From the NCBI GenBank assembly GCA_963710625.1, contig CAVQBG010000034.1, forward strand, positions 62,001 through 126,000: 64,000 nucleotides of DNA, given 5' to 3'. The position numbers and the translations under genes were made by a program. The DNA comes from Sva-07 sp963710625 (GTDB taxonomy: Bacteria > Actinomycetota > Acidimicrobiia > Acidimicrobiales > Ilumatobacteraceae). Shown here piece by piece: positions 34,926 to 43,943 of the stretch. Position 1 is the first letter of the stretch. Each line of letters opens with the position of its first letter. The notes beneath the pieces are model-generated. The model was not told the origin of the DNA. It worked only from the letters and a program-made list of their open reading frames with translations, and searched no databases.

Positions 34926-37025
34926 TCACACGGCTTCGATCTCGACCAGCGTGTCGGAGTAGGCGACGCCCCCGCCCCACTCGGTGAGGGTGTCGTTGGT
35001 GAGGCTGTTGGCGACCTTGCCATCGGGATGGTGACGGCTCCACCATCCGAACGGGATGGCGACGACTCCCGAGCGCAGCCGCTCGGTCACCTTCACGGGC
35101 ACCGTGACCGACGCACGGTCGTTCCAGACCCGTGCCAACTGACCGTCGGCGAGTCCTCGGGCGGCGGCGTCGGCTTGGTCGAGTTCGACGAACGGTCCGC
35201 CTTCGGCCGGGCCGTGCTTGGGCAGGTCGGCGTAGCCGGAGTTGAGGAACCGCGAGTGGTGCTTGGGCGTCAACAGCTGCAGCGGATAGCGGGCGACGAG
35301 GGCGGCATCGCCGCCGGGGCCCTCCTTTGGCGCGACGTACGTCGGCACGCGGGGTTGACCCATCCGCTCGAGCCGGTCGGAAGCGAGCTCGACACGTCCT
35401 GACGGCGTCTCGAACTCGCCGTCGCCGAACGGCCGACCGTCGTCGGGGTAGGGGGCCCGTACCCAGCCGATTCGGCGCAGTTCGTCGACGTCGATCGACG
35501 GGAGCGCTGCTCGCACCAACGTGTCGTCGTCGTCGAACAGGCACGGGTCGGTGTAGCCCATTGCCCGAGCGAGTCGGCGGAACAGCTCGGTGTTCGGACA
35601 CGACTCGCCGACGGGGTCGATCGCCGCACTGTTCCAGCCGAGCCACAGGTGACCCCATGGCAGCACCACGTCGTCGCTTTCGATCTGTGTGGTGGCGGGC
35701 AGGACGATGTCGGCGTATCGGGCCGTGTCGGTGAGGAACTGTTCGTGGACGACGGTGAAGAGATCGTCACGCTCCATCCCTCGGCGAATCAGCTCCGCGT
35801 GGGGCACGGTCGCCAACGGATTGCAGCTCCACACGATCATCGCGTGCACGTCGGGGCCGGCGGTTTCCCCGGCGTGCGGCGCCGTGAGGATCTCGCCGAG
35901 GCGGCTCATGTTGAGCGTGCGCGGTTCAGCGCGATCGTCGGAACGTTCGAGATCCGGTCGGAACAGGGCGGGCACATCGATGAGGGCGTCGGCGTAGGAA
36001 CCGACGCTCTTCGCGATCCCGCCGCCGCGTTCGGCCCACGCTCCGGTGAGTGCCGGCAGGCAGCCGAGCGTGCGGAAGAACATCGCGCCGTTCTCGTGGT
36101 GCTCGGCGCCGATCAGTGTGCGGATGGCGGCCGGTCGCACGGATGCGTAGTCGATCGCGAGCTTCTCGATGACATCGGCGTCGACGCCGGTGACACTGCT
36201 CGCCCGGGCCGGTGTCCAGTCGACGACCGCGTCGCGCAACTCGTCGAACCCGACGGTGTGCTCGGCGATCCAGTCGCCGTTCGTGAGTCCGTCGCGGATG
36301 ATGACGTGCATCATGGCGAGCATCATTGCGATGTCGGTGCCGGGGAGCGGCTGGACGAACCGGTCGCCGCGGGCGGTGTCGACCGCTTCGGCGGTGAGGG
36401 TTCGGATCGGATCGATCACGACGAGCCGGGCGCCGCGTGCGCGGGCGCGCTCGATCGTCGGCCACAGGTGCCGGTTGGTGAGCCGGGTGTTGGTTCCCCA
36501 CAGCAGGATCAGCTTCGAGTGCTCGAGTTCGAGCGCATCCATGCCGCGGCCGGTGCCGTTGGTCATGCGGAGACCGGCGCCGACCGTCGGCCCGCAGATC
36601 GCTCGGAGCAGTTTCGAGGCGCCCATGTGGGCGAAGAAGCGCGCGTTGAGTCCCATCATCGCGAGCAGCCCCTGATTGCCGGCGTCGGAGTAGGGGAGCA
36701 CGGCCTCCGCGCCGTGCTCGTCGATCACCGCGTGGAGTCTCGTGCCGATCTCGGCGAGCGCGTCGTCCCAGGAGATACGTTCGAACTCTCCGGACCCCTT
36801 GGGTCCGATCCGGCGCATCGGGTGGAGGATTCGACCCGGGTCGTAGACGCGGTCGATGAACCGGTTGACCTTCGGGCACAGCTCGCCCGCGGAGTACGGA
36901 TGGTCGGGGTTGCCGCGCAACTTGACGGCGACCGCAGCGGGACCGTCGCCATCGACGGTCACGGTCCACCCGCAGGTGTCCGGGCAGTCGTGATGGCAGG
37001 AACCGTTGACCGTGCGCGTCGCCAT
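34926..37025 (-). CDS. Molybdopterin oxidoreductase with N-terminal 4Fe-4S
   Basis: A 699-residue member of the prokaryotic molybdopterin oxidoreductase family. Cysteines C10, C14, C18 and C50 (CHHDCPDTC and ELCPK) bind a 4Fe-4S cluster. VYDPGRILHPMRRIGPKG, ISWDDALAEI and the C-terminal pterin-binding domain (QLLTPKHHSRFLNSGYADLP) are typical. No signal peptide, so it is cytoplasmic. Electron partner and substrate are not evident; no subunit genes adjoin it. TAGCAT (37032-37037) is 6 bases before the ATG. Confidence 0.92.
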   Translation of the reverse strand: MATRTVNGSCHHDCPDTCGWTVTVDGDGPAAVAVKLRGNPDHPYSAGELCPKVNRFIDRVYDPGRILHPMRRIGPKGSGEFERISWDDALAEIGTRLHAVIDEHGAEAVLPYSDAGNQGLLAMMGLNARFFAHMGASKLLRAICGPTVGAGLRMTNGTGRGMDALELEHSKLILLWGTNTRLTNRHLWPTIERARARGARLVVIDPIRTLTAEAVDTARGDRFVQPLPGTDIAMMLAMMHVIIRDGLTNGDWIAEHTVGFDELRDAVVDWTPARASSVTGVDADVIEKLAIDYASVRPAAIRTLIGAEHHENGAMFFRTLGCLPALTGAWAERGGGIAKSVGSYADALIDVPALFRPDLERSDDRAEPRTLNMSRLGEILTAPHAGETAGPDVHAMIVWSCNPLATVPHAELIRRGMERDDLFTVVHEQFLTDTARYADIVLPATTQIESDDVVLPWGHLWLGWNSAAIDPVGESCPNTELFRRLARAMGYTDPCLFDDDDTLVRAALPSIDVDELRRIGWVRAPYPDDGRPFGDGEFETPSGRVELASDRLERMGQPRVPTYVAPKEGPGGDAALVARYPLQLLTPKHHSRFLNSGYADLPKHGPAEGGPFVELDQADAAARGLADGQLARVWNDRASVTVPVKVTERLRSGVVAIPFGWWSRHHPDGKVANSLTNDTLTEWGGGVAYSDTLVEIEAV

Positions 37026-37093
37026 GCCGTGATGCTATGGGTCGGCCGCAGGTCGTGCTGGTGGAAACGGGCGTCGCGTCGGTCGGAGCTCGC

Positions 37094-37567
37094 TCAGTCG
37101 ACGGGGTGCTCGATGATCGCCCGCAGGTGCGGCCATGCTGCGGCGAAGCCGAAGTGGAGCGGGAGTTGATCGACCTGGTCGGGCGGGAACCAGTCGACTG
37201 CGTCGGTCTCGAAGTTGAGCGACGAACCGAACGGTGCGTCGACCTCGACGACCACCGTGGTGTACTTCCAGTCGACGGCGGGCTCGAACACGTACTGGCC
37301 GAGCAGTCGGGGGACGCCGGGCGGTACGCCCACCTCCTCGCTCGCCTCACGCAGGGCACCCTCGAACGGCGACTCGCCGAGGTCGAGTGCGCCGCCGGCG
37401 CACGACCAGTTGCCCCCTTCGTGCGCCATGGCCGAACGCTTCTGGAGCATGACGAGCGGCGAGCCGTGTTGATCGCGCACGACGAACACGACGCCTGCCG
37501 CGCCGTAGATGCCCCAGCGGACGTGGCCGTCGCTGCACCGCATGAACCCGTCGCCGGTCGCTCTCAT
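37094..37567 (-). CDS. NUDIX hydrolase
   Basis: A 157-residue Nudix protein; the box reads GGALDLGESPFEGALREASEEVGV (residues 58-81), with the REASEE metal-binding core. The ending DAVDWFPPDQVDQLPLHFGF is usual. It hydrolyses a nucleoside diphosphate linked to an unknown group. ATG at 37567 gives the correct length; the longer open frame upstream is a shadow of mycothione reductase. Confidence 0.9.
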   Translation of the reverse strand: MRATGDGFMRCSDGHVRWGIYGAAGVVFVVRDQHGSPLVMLQKRSAMAHEGGNWSCAGGALDLGESPFEGALREASEEVGVPPGVPRLLGQYVFEPAVDWKYTTVVVEVDAPFGSSLNFETDAVDWFPPDQVDQLPLHFGFAAAWPHLRAIIEHPVD

Positions 37568-37644
37568 GGATGCAACCCTGCCCCATTTCGACCCCCTCCG
37601 CCAACGACCGTCGCGTCTCGTGCCGGACACCGGACGTGACGGTC

Positions 37645-37671
37645 GGGAAGGAAAGGTGGAGATCCGGGGTT
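37645..37671 (+). promoter_or_regulatory. Weaker SigR-type promoter candidate upstream of mtr
   Basis: GGGAAG (37645-37650) and GTT (37669-37671) are 18 bases apart, one base off the GGGAAT-N18-GTT consensus. A start near 37678 would lead almost directly into the GTG at 37682. Mycothiol genes are known SigR targets. Confidence 0.4.
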
Positions 37672-37681
37672 GGGTGTCCAC

Positions 37682-39097
37682 GTGAGCGACAGCCCAGCCC
37701 AACCCGTGGCCCGACACGCAGACGTGCCCGCACCGGACCCGTCGATCGAATCGTTCGACCTGATCATCGTGGGGAGCGGCTCGGGCAACTCGATTCCCGG
37801 GTATCTCGACGACTGGAAGATCGCGATCGTCGAACGCGACGTGTTCGGAGGGACATGTCTGAACCGCGGTTGCATCCCGTCGAAGATGTTCGTGTATCCC
37901 GCCGACGTCGCGGTCGCCGCGGGGACGTCCGCGAAGCTGGGCATCGACACCCGCTTCGACGGGGCCGACTGGACGGCGATCCGCGACCGCGTCTTCGGGC
38001 TCGTCGACCCGATCGCCGAAGGGGGCCGTGAGTACCGGGCCACCGGCACACCCAACATCACGCTGATCGAGGGCACCGCCGACTTCATCGACGAACGGAC
38101 CCTCGATGTCGAGGGGCAACGCATCACGGCACCCAACATCCTCCTTGCAGCCGGCGCCCGACCGGTCGTCCCGCCGATCACCGGGCTCATGGAGACCGGC
38201 TTCCACACGTCCGACTCGATCATGCGCTTGCCCGAACTTCCTCGGCGGCTGGGCATCATCGGCGGCGGGTTCATCGCCGTCGAGATGGGACACGTGTTCT
38301 CCGGTCTCGGTTCGCAGGTGACGGTGTTCAATCGTTCGAACACGCTGCTGCGCGGCTTCGACCACGAGATCTCGGCGCGCTTCACCGAGGTGTTCGGCGA
38401 GCGGGTCGAACTGCTGCTCGGCCACGTGCCGACCAGGGTCGAACGCGTCGCCGACGGCATCAAGATCACCTGCGCCGTCGGTGAGACGATCGTCGACGAA
38501 CTGCTGGTCGCCACCGGTCGCGAGCCCAACAGCGATCTGCTGAACGTCGACGCAGCGGGACTCGAATGTCACCATCACGGCACCGTGGCGGTCGACGACA
38601 CCATGGCCACGAACGTGCCCGGCATCTGGGCGATCGGCGACCTGGCCAACAACTACCAGCTCAAGCACCTGGCCAACGCCGAGGCGGCGGTCGCGTTCTG
38701 GAACATCGCGCACCCCGACGAACAACGCCACGTGAGCTACAAGGCGGTCCCGAGCGCGGTGTTCTCGAACCCGCAGGTGGGTACGGTGGGTTTGACCGAG
38801 CAGGAGGCGACCGCCCAGGGTCGGACGTTCCGTGTCGGCCGGCGCGACTACGGCGGCACGGCATACGGCTGGGCGATGGCCGACGAGACCGGGTTCGCCA
38901 AGGTTCTCGTCGACGACCACACCGGCCTGATCATCGGCGCTCACGTCCTCGGGCCGCAGGCGTCGTCGATCATCCAGCCCCTCGTCCAGGCGATGCAGTT
39001 CGATCAACTCGCCGAGGACGTCGCCCGACAGGTGTTCTACATCCATCCCGCACTGACCGAGGTCGTGGAGAACGCACTGCTCGACGCACTCGACTGA
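37682..39097 (+). CDS. mtr: Mycothione reductase
   Basis: A 471-residue class I pyridine nucleotide-disulfide reductase. FDLIIVGSGSGNSIPGYLDDWKIAIVER is the distinctive mycothione reductase start, with redox-active GGTCLNRGCIPSK, NADPH site GIIGGGFIAVEMGHVFS, FAD site GIWAIGDLANN and dimer-interface HPALTEVVENAL with catalytic His. It regenerates mycothiol from its disulfide, supporting actinomycete identity. GTG at 37682 is preferred over TTG at 37670 on the predicted promoter start. Confidence 0.92.
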   Translation: MSDSPAQPVARHADVPAPDPSIESFDLIIVGSGSGNSIPGYLDDWKIAIVERDVFGGTCLNRGCIPSKMFVYPADVAVAAGTSAKLGIDTRFDGADWTAIRDRVFGLVDPIAEGGREYRATGTPNITLIEGTADFIDERTLDVEGQRITAPNILLAAGARPVVPPITGLMETGFHTSDSIMRLPELPRRLGIIGGGFIAVEMGHVFSGLGSQVTVFNRSNTLLRGFDHEISARFTEVFGERVELLLGHVPTRVERVADGIKITCAVGETIVDELLVATGREPNSDLLNVDAAGLECHHHGTVAVDDTMATNVPGIWAIGDLANNYQLKHLANAEAAVAFWNIAHPDEQRHVSYKAVPSAVFSNPQVGTVGLTEQEATAQGRTFRVGRRDYGGTAYGWAMADETGFAKVLVDDHTGLIIGAHVLGPQASSIIQPLVQAMQFDQLAEDVARQVFYIHPALTEVVENALLDALD

Positions 39098-39114
39098 TCG
39101 GTACGGTCGCGCTG

Positions 39115-40329
39115 GTGGCCACCGAGATCACACCAGTCGAGACCCCGCCGTTGACGTCCGAGGAGGTGGCCGTCGCCAGAGCGGCGACGCCTGGATGCGC
39201 ACCCGGAGGTGTGATCCACCTCAACCATGCAGGCTCGTCGCTGCCACCGCAGGTGGTGCTCGACACGCAGATCGAGCACCTGCAGGCCGAGGCGACGCTC
39301 GGCGGGTACGAGGCCGCTGCCGACGTTGCCGGTCGACGGGCAGCCGTGTACGACTCGATCGCCTCGATGATCGGCTCCGACCGCTCGGAGATCGCTCGCA
39401 TGGAGCACGCGACGGCAGCGTGGAACGCGGCCTTCTGGTCCGTGCCGATGGCGCCGGGGCAGCACCTCGTGGTGCACGACCACGAGTACGGAGCCAACAT
39501 CGTGGCGTTCCTCGTCGCCGCTGAGCGGCGTGGGGTGGTCATCGATCGCGTCCCCAGCGACGCCAGCGGTCAGGTCGACGTCGCCGCCGTCGCCGACCGG
39601 CTCGACCGCCACGACGTTGCGCTCGTGTCGCTCACCCACGTCCCGACCAACGGTGGGCTGGTGAACCCGGCAGCCGCAGTCGGAGCGCTGACGCAGGCCG
39701 CAGGCGTTCCCTTCCTGCTCGATGCCTGTCAGTCGATCGGTCAGCGCCGCATCGACGTCGACGAGATCGGCTGCGACATGCTGTCGGCGACCGGTCGCAA
39801 GTACCTCCGCGGACCGCGGGGGACCGGGTTCCTCTACGTTCGTCGTTCGATGCTGGAGCGGCTCGCACCGTCCCAACCCGACCACCACGGGGCTGACCTC
39901 GTCGCCGCCGATCGGTTCGAGTGGGCCGACGGAGCTCGGCGGTTCGAGTACTGGGAGCACTCCGTGGCGGGGTGGCTCGGCCTCGGAGCTGCGGTGGACC
40001 ATGCGCTCGGCTGGGGCATCGATCGGATCGAGGTGACGGTGGCGAAGCAGGCGGAACGGATGCGGGCGATGCTGACCGACGTCGGCTTCGACGTGTACGA
40101 CGAGGGCATCGAACGGTGCGGCATCGTCACCGTGGCGAGCGATGCGGCTCCCTCCGACGTGCTGCGTCGGCGCCTCGCGACGCACCGCATCAACGCGACC
40201 ACGACCCCGCCCGGCTCCTCACGGTGGGACGTCGAGCGTCGGTCGCTGCCGGAACTGCTCCGGCTGTCGGTGCACTACACGACCACCGACGAGGAGCTCG
40301 CCGCCGCTGTCGAGGTGCTGGGTCGCTGA
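39115..40329 (+). CDS. Class V PLP-dependent aminotransferase/cysteine-desulfurase-like
   Basis: A 404-residue fold-type I PLP enzyme. HLNHAGSSLPP begins the fold; FLLDACQSIGQRRID contains the PLP-binding Asp and Gln; SATGRKYLRGPRGTGFLYV has the lysine for the Schiff base near residue 229. Close family members include EgtE-like C-S lyases, isopenicillin-N-epimerase-like and cysteine-desulfurase-like enzymes; the substrate is not resolved. TACGGT (39102-39107) lies 7 bases before the GTG. It follows mtr by 17 bases. Confidence 0.85.
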   Translation: MATEITPVETPPLTSEEVAVARAATPGCAPGGVIHLNHAGSSLPPQVVLDTQIEHLQAEATLGGYEAAADVAGRRAAVYDSIASMIGSDRSEIARMEHATAAWNAAFWSVPMAPGQHLVVHDHEYGANIVAFLVAAERRGVVIDRVPSDASGQVDVAAVADRLDRHDVALVSLTHVPTNGGLVNPAAAVGALTQAAGVPFLLDACQSIGQRRIDVDEIGCDMLSATGRKYLRGPRGTGFLYVRRSMLERLAPSQPDHHGADLVAADRFEWADGARRFEYWEHSVAGWLGLGAAVDHALGWGIDRIEVTVAKQAERMRAMLTDVGFDVYDEGIERCGIVTVASDAAPSDVLRRRLATHRINATTTPPGSSRWDVERRSLPELLRLSVHYTTTDEELAAAVEVLGR

Positions 40330-40363
40330 CGCGCCGTCGGACCCTGGGGTTTACGCTGCCTTC

Positions 40364-41659
40364 ATGGGTGTTCCGACGAAGAACTGGGCCGGCAACCAAC
40401 GTTGTGTCCCGACGCAGGTCCATCAACCGCGCTTCACCGACGACGTCGCAACGATCGTGAAGGCGGCCGCGGCAGCAGGGGAGCGGGTCAAGGTGATCGG
40501 CGGCGCCCATTCGTTCACCGACACCGCGATGACCGACGGGCACCTGCTGTCGCTCGACCTGATGAACCAGATCCTGTCGGTGAACGGCACCGACGTCACC
40601 GTGCAGGCCGGGATCCGCTTGCGTGACCTCAACGACCAGTTGTTCGAGCGTGGCCTGGCCATGCCGAATCTCGGCGACATCAACGTTCAGTCGATCGCCG
40701 GCGCCACGTCGACGGCGACGCACGGCACCGGGCTGGCCTACGGCAACCTGGCGACCACGATCGTCGGTCTCGAGATCGTCACCGGGGACGGCACGATCCT
40801 GCGTGCCGACGAACACCACGAACCCGAACTCCTGCGCGTGGCCCGCGTCGGCCTCGGTGCCCTCGGCATCGTGACCGAGGTGACGCTGCGCTGCGTCCCG
40901 GCGTTCAACCTCCGAGCGGTCGAGACCATCGAACCGCTCGCCGACGTGATCGCCGACTTCGGTGGAGTGATGCGATCGACCGATCACGTCGAGTTCTTCT
41001 GGATGCCGGGGGCACGCCGTTGCCAGGTGAAGCGCAACACCCGCACCGACGATCCCGCCCGGCCCCAACCGAAGCTCGCGTACGTCCGCGACAAGTGGAT
41101 CGGGGAGAACCTGGCCTTCGGCACGGTGTGCCGTGTCGGGCGTCGGTTCCCCTCGCTCGCACCGAAGGTGGCGAAGCTCGTCACCTCGGCGTCGGCCGAA
41201 CGCGATCTCGTCGACCGCAGCGACCGCATCTTCTGCAGCCCGCGTCACGTGCACTTCCTCGAGATGGAGTACGGCGTCCCCTTCGATGCGATCCCGGATG
41301 CGATCGGCCGGATCGGTCGCCTGGTGGCGTCGCTGCCGTTCCCCCCGCTCTTCCCGATCGAGGTGCGGGCATCGGCGGCCGACGACATCCCCCTGTCGAC
41401 CGCCAACGGGCGTGAGTCCGGTTGGATCGCCGTGCACCAGTACGTCGGCGCGCCGTACGAGGCGTACTTCCAGGGCGTCGAACAGATCATGAACGACTAC
41501 AACGGTCGGCCGCACTGGGGCAAGATGCACTACCAGAGCTCGTTGACGCTGGCGCATCGGTACCCGGAGTGGGACACGTTCGCCTCATGGCGGTCGAAGC
41601 TCGACCCCGCCGGCACGTTCCGCAACGCCTACGTCGACCGCGTCCTCGGCCAACCCTGA
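40364..41659 (+). CDS. FAD-dependent sugar-lactone oxidase (D-arabinono-1,4-lactone oxidase family)
   Basis: A 431-residue vanillyl-alcohol-oxidase-type flavoprotein. FAD-binding segments VKVIGGAHSFTDTAMTDG (His as possible covalent FAD site), IQSIAGATSTATHGTG-like SIAGATSTATHGTG and LGALGIVTEVTLRCVPAF are followed by the ALO domain with FFWMPGARR and GRPHWGKMHY, the HWGK motif of L-gulono/arabinono-lactone oxidases. ATG at 40364 follows TACGCT (40352-40357) by 6 bases. Stop codon lies inside the palindrome at 41654-41694. Confidence 0.9.
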   Translation: MGVPTKNWAGNQRCVPTQVHQPRFTDDVATIVKAAAAAGERVKVIGGAHSFTDTAMTDGHLLSLDLMNQILSVNGTDVTVQAGIRLRDLNDQLFERGLAMPNLGDINVQSIAGATSTATHGTGLAYGNLATTIVGLEIVTGDGTILRADEHHEPELLRVARVGLGALGIVTEVTLRCVPAFNLRAVETIEPLADVIADFGGVMRSTDHVEFFWMPGARRCQVKRNTRTDDPARPQPKLAYVRDKWIGENLAFGTVCRVGRRFPSLAPKVAKLVTSASAERDLVDRSDRIFCSPRHVHFLEMEYGVPFDAIPDAIGRIGRLVASLPFPPLFPIEVRASAADDIPLSTANGRESGWIAVHQYVGAPYEAYFQGVEQIMNDYNGRPHWGKMHYQSSLTLAHRYPEWDTFASWRSKLDPAGTFRNAYVDRVLGQP

Positions 41660-41694
41660 TTGCAGCCGGGGTCGGACCCCTGCTGCAATCAGGG
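41654..41694. terminator. Bidirectional terminator / palindromic element copy 2
   Basis: A near-perfect palindrome: CCCTGATTGCAGC pairs with GCTGCAATCAGGG and inner GGGGTC with GACCCC. It contains the stop codons of both convergent genes, so it probably ends transcription from each side. Arms and centre match the element at 34888-34919. Confidence 0.8.
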
Positions 41695-42399
41695 GCAGGG
41701 GCCCGTGTCGACGGGTGTGGACCTGTTCGCATCGAGGAAGTCGGCGGAGATCGCAACGGCCCAGGCCCGATCGGTCGCTTCGAGGCTCCTGGCCCACACG
41801 ACACCGCTCACGCCACCGGGGAAGTGGACCATCGCGCCCGAGTCGCCCGGCTCGATCGAGGCGTCGATCTCGAACCCGTCACGGAGCACCACGTCGTCAC
41901 CGTAGATGTCGGTCGTGCGAACCGTCACCGTCCGGGTGATCGTGGCCTCGCCGAGTTCGATCGCGTCGCCCCCGTCATCGGTGACGGCGAGCAGGCCCCG
42001 TTCCCCGGCGCTGGGTTCGTCCGGGCGAACGACGGCGACGGCGCCCGCGGGGATGTCTGCACCGAGCAGCGCGAGGTCCTGATCGGGGTCGAAGGCGACG
42101 ACATCCGCTGTGGTGGCCAGACCCTCGCGATCGACCACCTCCACCCGCTCGGATCCGGCGACGACGTGCGCGGCGGTCACGATCAACGACTCGTCGACTA
42201 TCGTGCCGATGCCGAGCCGCGTGCGTGGACCGCAGCCGTCGGCGCGCACGCGCACCGTGCTGTCGAGGGCTGCTGCGTCACGATCGGCCACGGTGGCGGC
42301 GCTGATCGTCGTCTTGGCGTCGTCGGCCTCGTCGACGGTCGCGTCGGCGCAGGCGGCGAGCACGCAGCACACGACCACGGCCAGTCGGCGGCTGATCAC
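41689..42399 (-). CDS. Secreted trypsin-like serine protease lipoprotein
   Basis: A 236-residue protein with a lipobox LAAC (14-17), so a predicted lipoprotein. The chymotrypsin-like triad is complete: H78 (VTAAHVV), D108 (DPDQDLALL) and S187 (EPGDSGAMV). It resembles compact trypsin/MarP-like proteases without a PDZ domain. Substrate unknown. Its ATG overlaps the upstream acetyltransferase stop (ATGA), forming an operon with it and the LLM oxidoreductase gene. Confidence 0.85.
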   Translation of the reverse strand: MISRRLAVVVCCVLAACADATVDEADDAKTTISAATVADRDAAALDSTVRVRADGCGPRTRLGIGTIVDESLIVTAAHVVAGSERVEVVDREGLATTADVVAFDPDQDLALLGADIPAGAVAVVRPDEPSAGERGLLAVTDDGGDAIELGEATITRTVTVRTTDIYGDDVVLRDGFEIDASIEPGDSGAMVHFPGGVSGVVWARSLEATDRAWAVAISADFLDANRSTPVDTGPCP

Positions 42400-42893
42400 G
42401 AGAGGTCGGTGAACTCGAGGCTCATCCAGATCGAGTCGTCCTCCACGAAGCCGTGGCGCGCGTACAGCCGTCGGGCACGGTCGTTGTGGGTCTCGGTCTC
42501 GAGGAAGATCCGGGCGAGGCCGCGTCGTCGACCGTCGTCGACGAGGTGGTCGATCAACCGCCCACCGATACCACCGCCCGGTGCGGAGACGAACACCTCG
42601 TCGAGCACCGCTTCGAGCCCGCCCGCCTCGATCGACCAGCCCCAGGTGACCACGGCGTATGCCGCGGGCCGATCGAGGATCCAGACGACACCACGATCGT
42701 CGTCGGTCAGGAGCCCGCTGAAAGCGACCAGCGCGCGCTCTTCGTCGAACGGGTGCTGGTCGAGTTCGCAGAACGTGTGGTGCATGTCGACCAGCGCATC
42801 GAGGTCGTCGATACCGGCCCGTCGGATCGCGGCGCCATGACCGGGGTGGGTGGTGTCGGCGTGGCCGGGGCGGGTGTGGTGGTGGTGCGTCAC
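42396..42893 (-). CDS. GNAT-family N-acetyltransferase
   Basis: A 165-residue GNAT protein: DEVFVSAPGGGIGGRLIDHLVDDGRRRGLARIFLETETHNDRARRLYARHGF contains the acetyl-CoA loop (GGGIGGRL) and the terminal strand motif. A His/Thr-rich N-terminal tail of about 20 residues precedes it. GTG at 42893 overlaps the stop of the LLM gene (GTGA). Substrate unknown. Confidence 0.88.
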   Translation of the reverse strand: MTHHHHTRPGHADTTHPGHGAAIRRAGIDDLDALVDMHHTFCELDQHPFDEERALVAFSGLLTDDDRGVVWILDRPAAYAVVTWGWSIEAGGLEAVLDEVFVSAPGGGIGGRLIDHLVDDGRRRGLARIFLETETHNDRARRLYARHGFVEDDSIWMSLEFTDLS

Positions 42894-43918
42894 GGGGCCG
42901 TGCGGTCGGAGATGTCGCGGGCGATGCTGCCGTAGCGTTCGAAACGCTCCGGGCTGTCGAACGCCGGGTTGTAGAAGACCAGCCGGTCGACGATCCCGTC
43001 GTACTTGGCGATCAACGCATCGGCGAGGTCGGACCATGTCGCTTCGGTGCAGAACACGGCGAGGTGGTCGTCGGTGATCTCGGCGGCCATCGCGGCGAAG
43101 TCGCCCGCCTTCTGCGCGGCCCGGATCCGTTCGGTGGTGCCCTCGAAGCCCGCCTCGTCCCACACGAACGCGTAGTTCGGGGTCGATCCGTAGAACGACA
43201 AGGACAGCCGCGCGGCATCCCGGCTCGCCTGGATCTCCTCGTCGGTGTCGCCGACGATCGTGGTGACCGGCACGATCACGCTCACTTCGCCGACCGCACG
43301 GCCCGCTGCCTCCGCACCGGCGGCGAGATTGGGAAGCACGTGACGGTCGAGGTAGCCGGGCTCGCCGATCGGGTGCACGTGAACGCCGTCGGCGACCTCG
43401 CCGGCCATACGCAGCATCCACGGGTTGACCGCAGCGATGTCGACCTTCGGATCTGCGACGCCGATCGGGCCCGGACTCCACTGCCGGTTGAGGAAGTCGA
43501 GGTCGTAGAACTCGCCGTGGTGGTCGAGTGGATCCCCGCGGAACCCGGCGAAGCACGCCTTGACCGCGAGGACGTAGTCGCGCAGGCGCGGCCCGGGACG
43601 ATCGAAGTCGACGCCGTACCGCCGCACCACGTGGGTGCGAACCTGCGTGCCGAGCCCGAGGCGGAAGCGCCCGCCGGTGAGTTCCTGGAGTTCCCACGCG
43701 ACCTGGGCGGTCACCATCGGGCTGCGCGGGAAGGCGACGGCGACCCCGGTCGACATCTCCAGTTCGGGTGCGGCGAGCGCCGCTGCCGTGACGGCGGGAT
43801 ACGCGGTGCGTCCCCCCTCGGTGAAGAGCATGCCGTCGAATCCGGCGTGCGCCGTCGACGTCGCAACGGCCCCCATCTCGCGCAGGGATCTGGGGAAGGT
43901 CATCACGTCGACGCGCAT
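42890..43918 (-). CDS. LLM-class (F420-type) oxidoreductase
   Basis: A 342-residue luciferase-like TIM barrel: GFDGMLFTEGGRTAYPAVTAAALAA, STGVAVAFPRSPMVTAQVAWELQELTGGRFRLGLGTQV and VNPWMLRMAGEVADGVHVHPI match F420-dependent LLM proteins. The cofactor is inferred from family. It heads the leftward three-gene run with GNAT and protease genes. TACGGT (minus strand, 43926-43931) lies 7 bases before the ATG, so it is leaderless. Confidence 0.9.
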   Translation of the reverse strand: MRVDVMTFPRSLREMGAVATSTAHAGFDGMLFTEGGRTAYPAVTAAALAAPELEMSTGVAVAFPRSPMVTAQVAWELQELTGGRFRLGLGTQVRTHVVRRYGVDFDRPGPRLRDYVLAVKACFAGFRGDPLDHHGEFYDLDFLNRQWSPGPIGVADPKVDIAAVNPWMLRMAGEVADGVHVHPIGEPGYLDRHVLPNLAAGAEAAGRAVGEVSVIVPVTTIVGDTDEEIQASRDAARLSLSFYGSTPNYAFVWDEAGFEGTTERIRAAQKAGDFAAMAAEITDDHLAVFCTEATWSDLADALIAKYDGIVDRLVFYNPAFDSPERFERYGSIARDISDRTAP

Positions 43919-43925
43919 GGTGACG

Positions 43926-43935
43926 ACCGTAATCT
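43926..43935. promoter_or_regulatory. Interlocked divergent -10 elements
   Basis: Minus-strand TACGGT (43926-43931) for the LLM gene and plus-strand TAATCT (43930-43935) for the GNAT gene share two bases. Both are in leaderless spacing (7 and 8 bases), so the polymerases would exclude each other. Confidence 0.65.
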
Positions 43936-43943
43936 TGCCGTTG

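Noticed and set aside
35270..37359. Minus-strand frames of 166 and 477 residues
   Set aside because: They overlap the molybdopterin oxidoreductase in other frames of the same strand and show only Arg-rich shadow composition.
37568..39046. Long extension of the Nudix frame to 39046
   Set aside because: Antisense to mycothione reductase; only the last 157 residues fit a Nudix protein.
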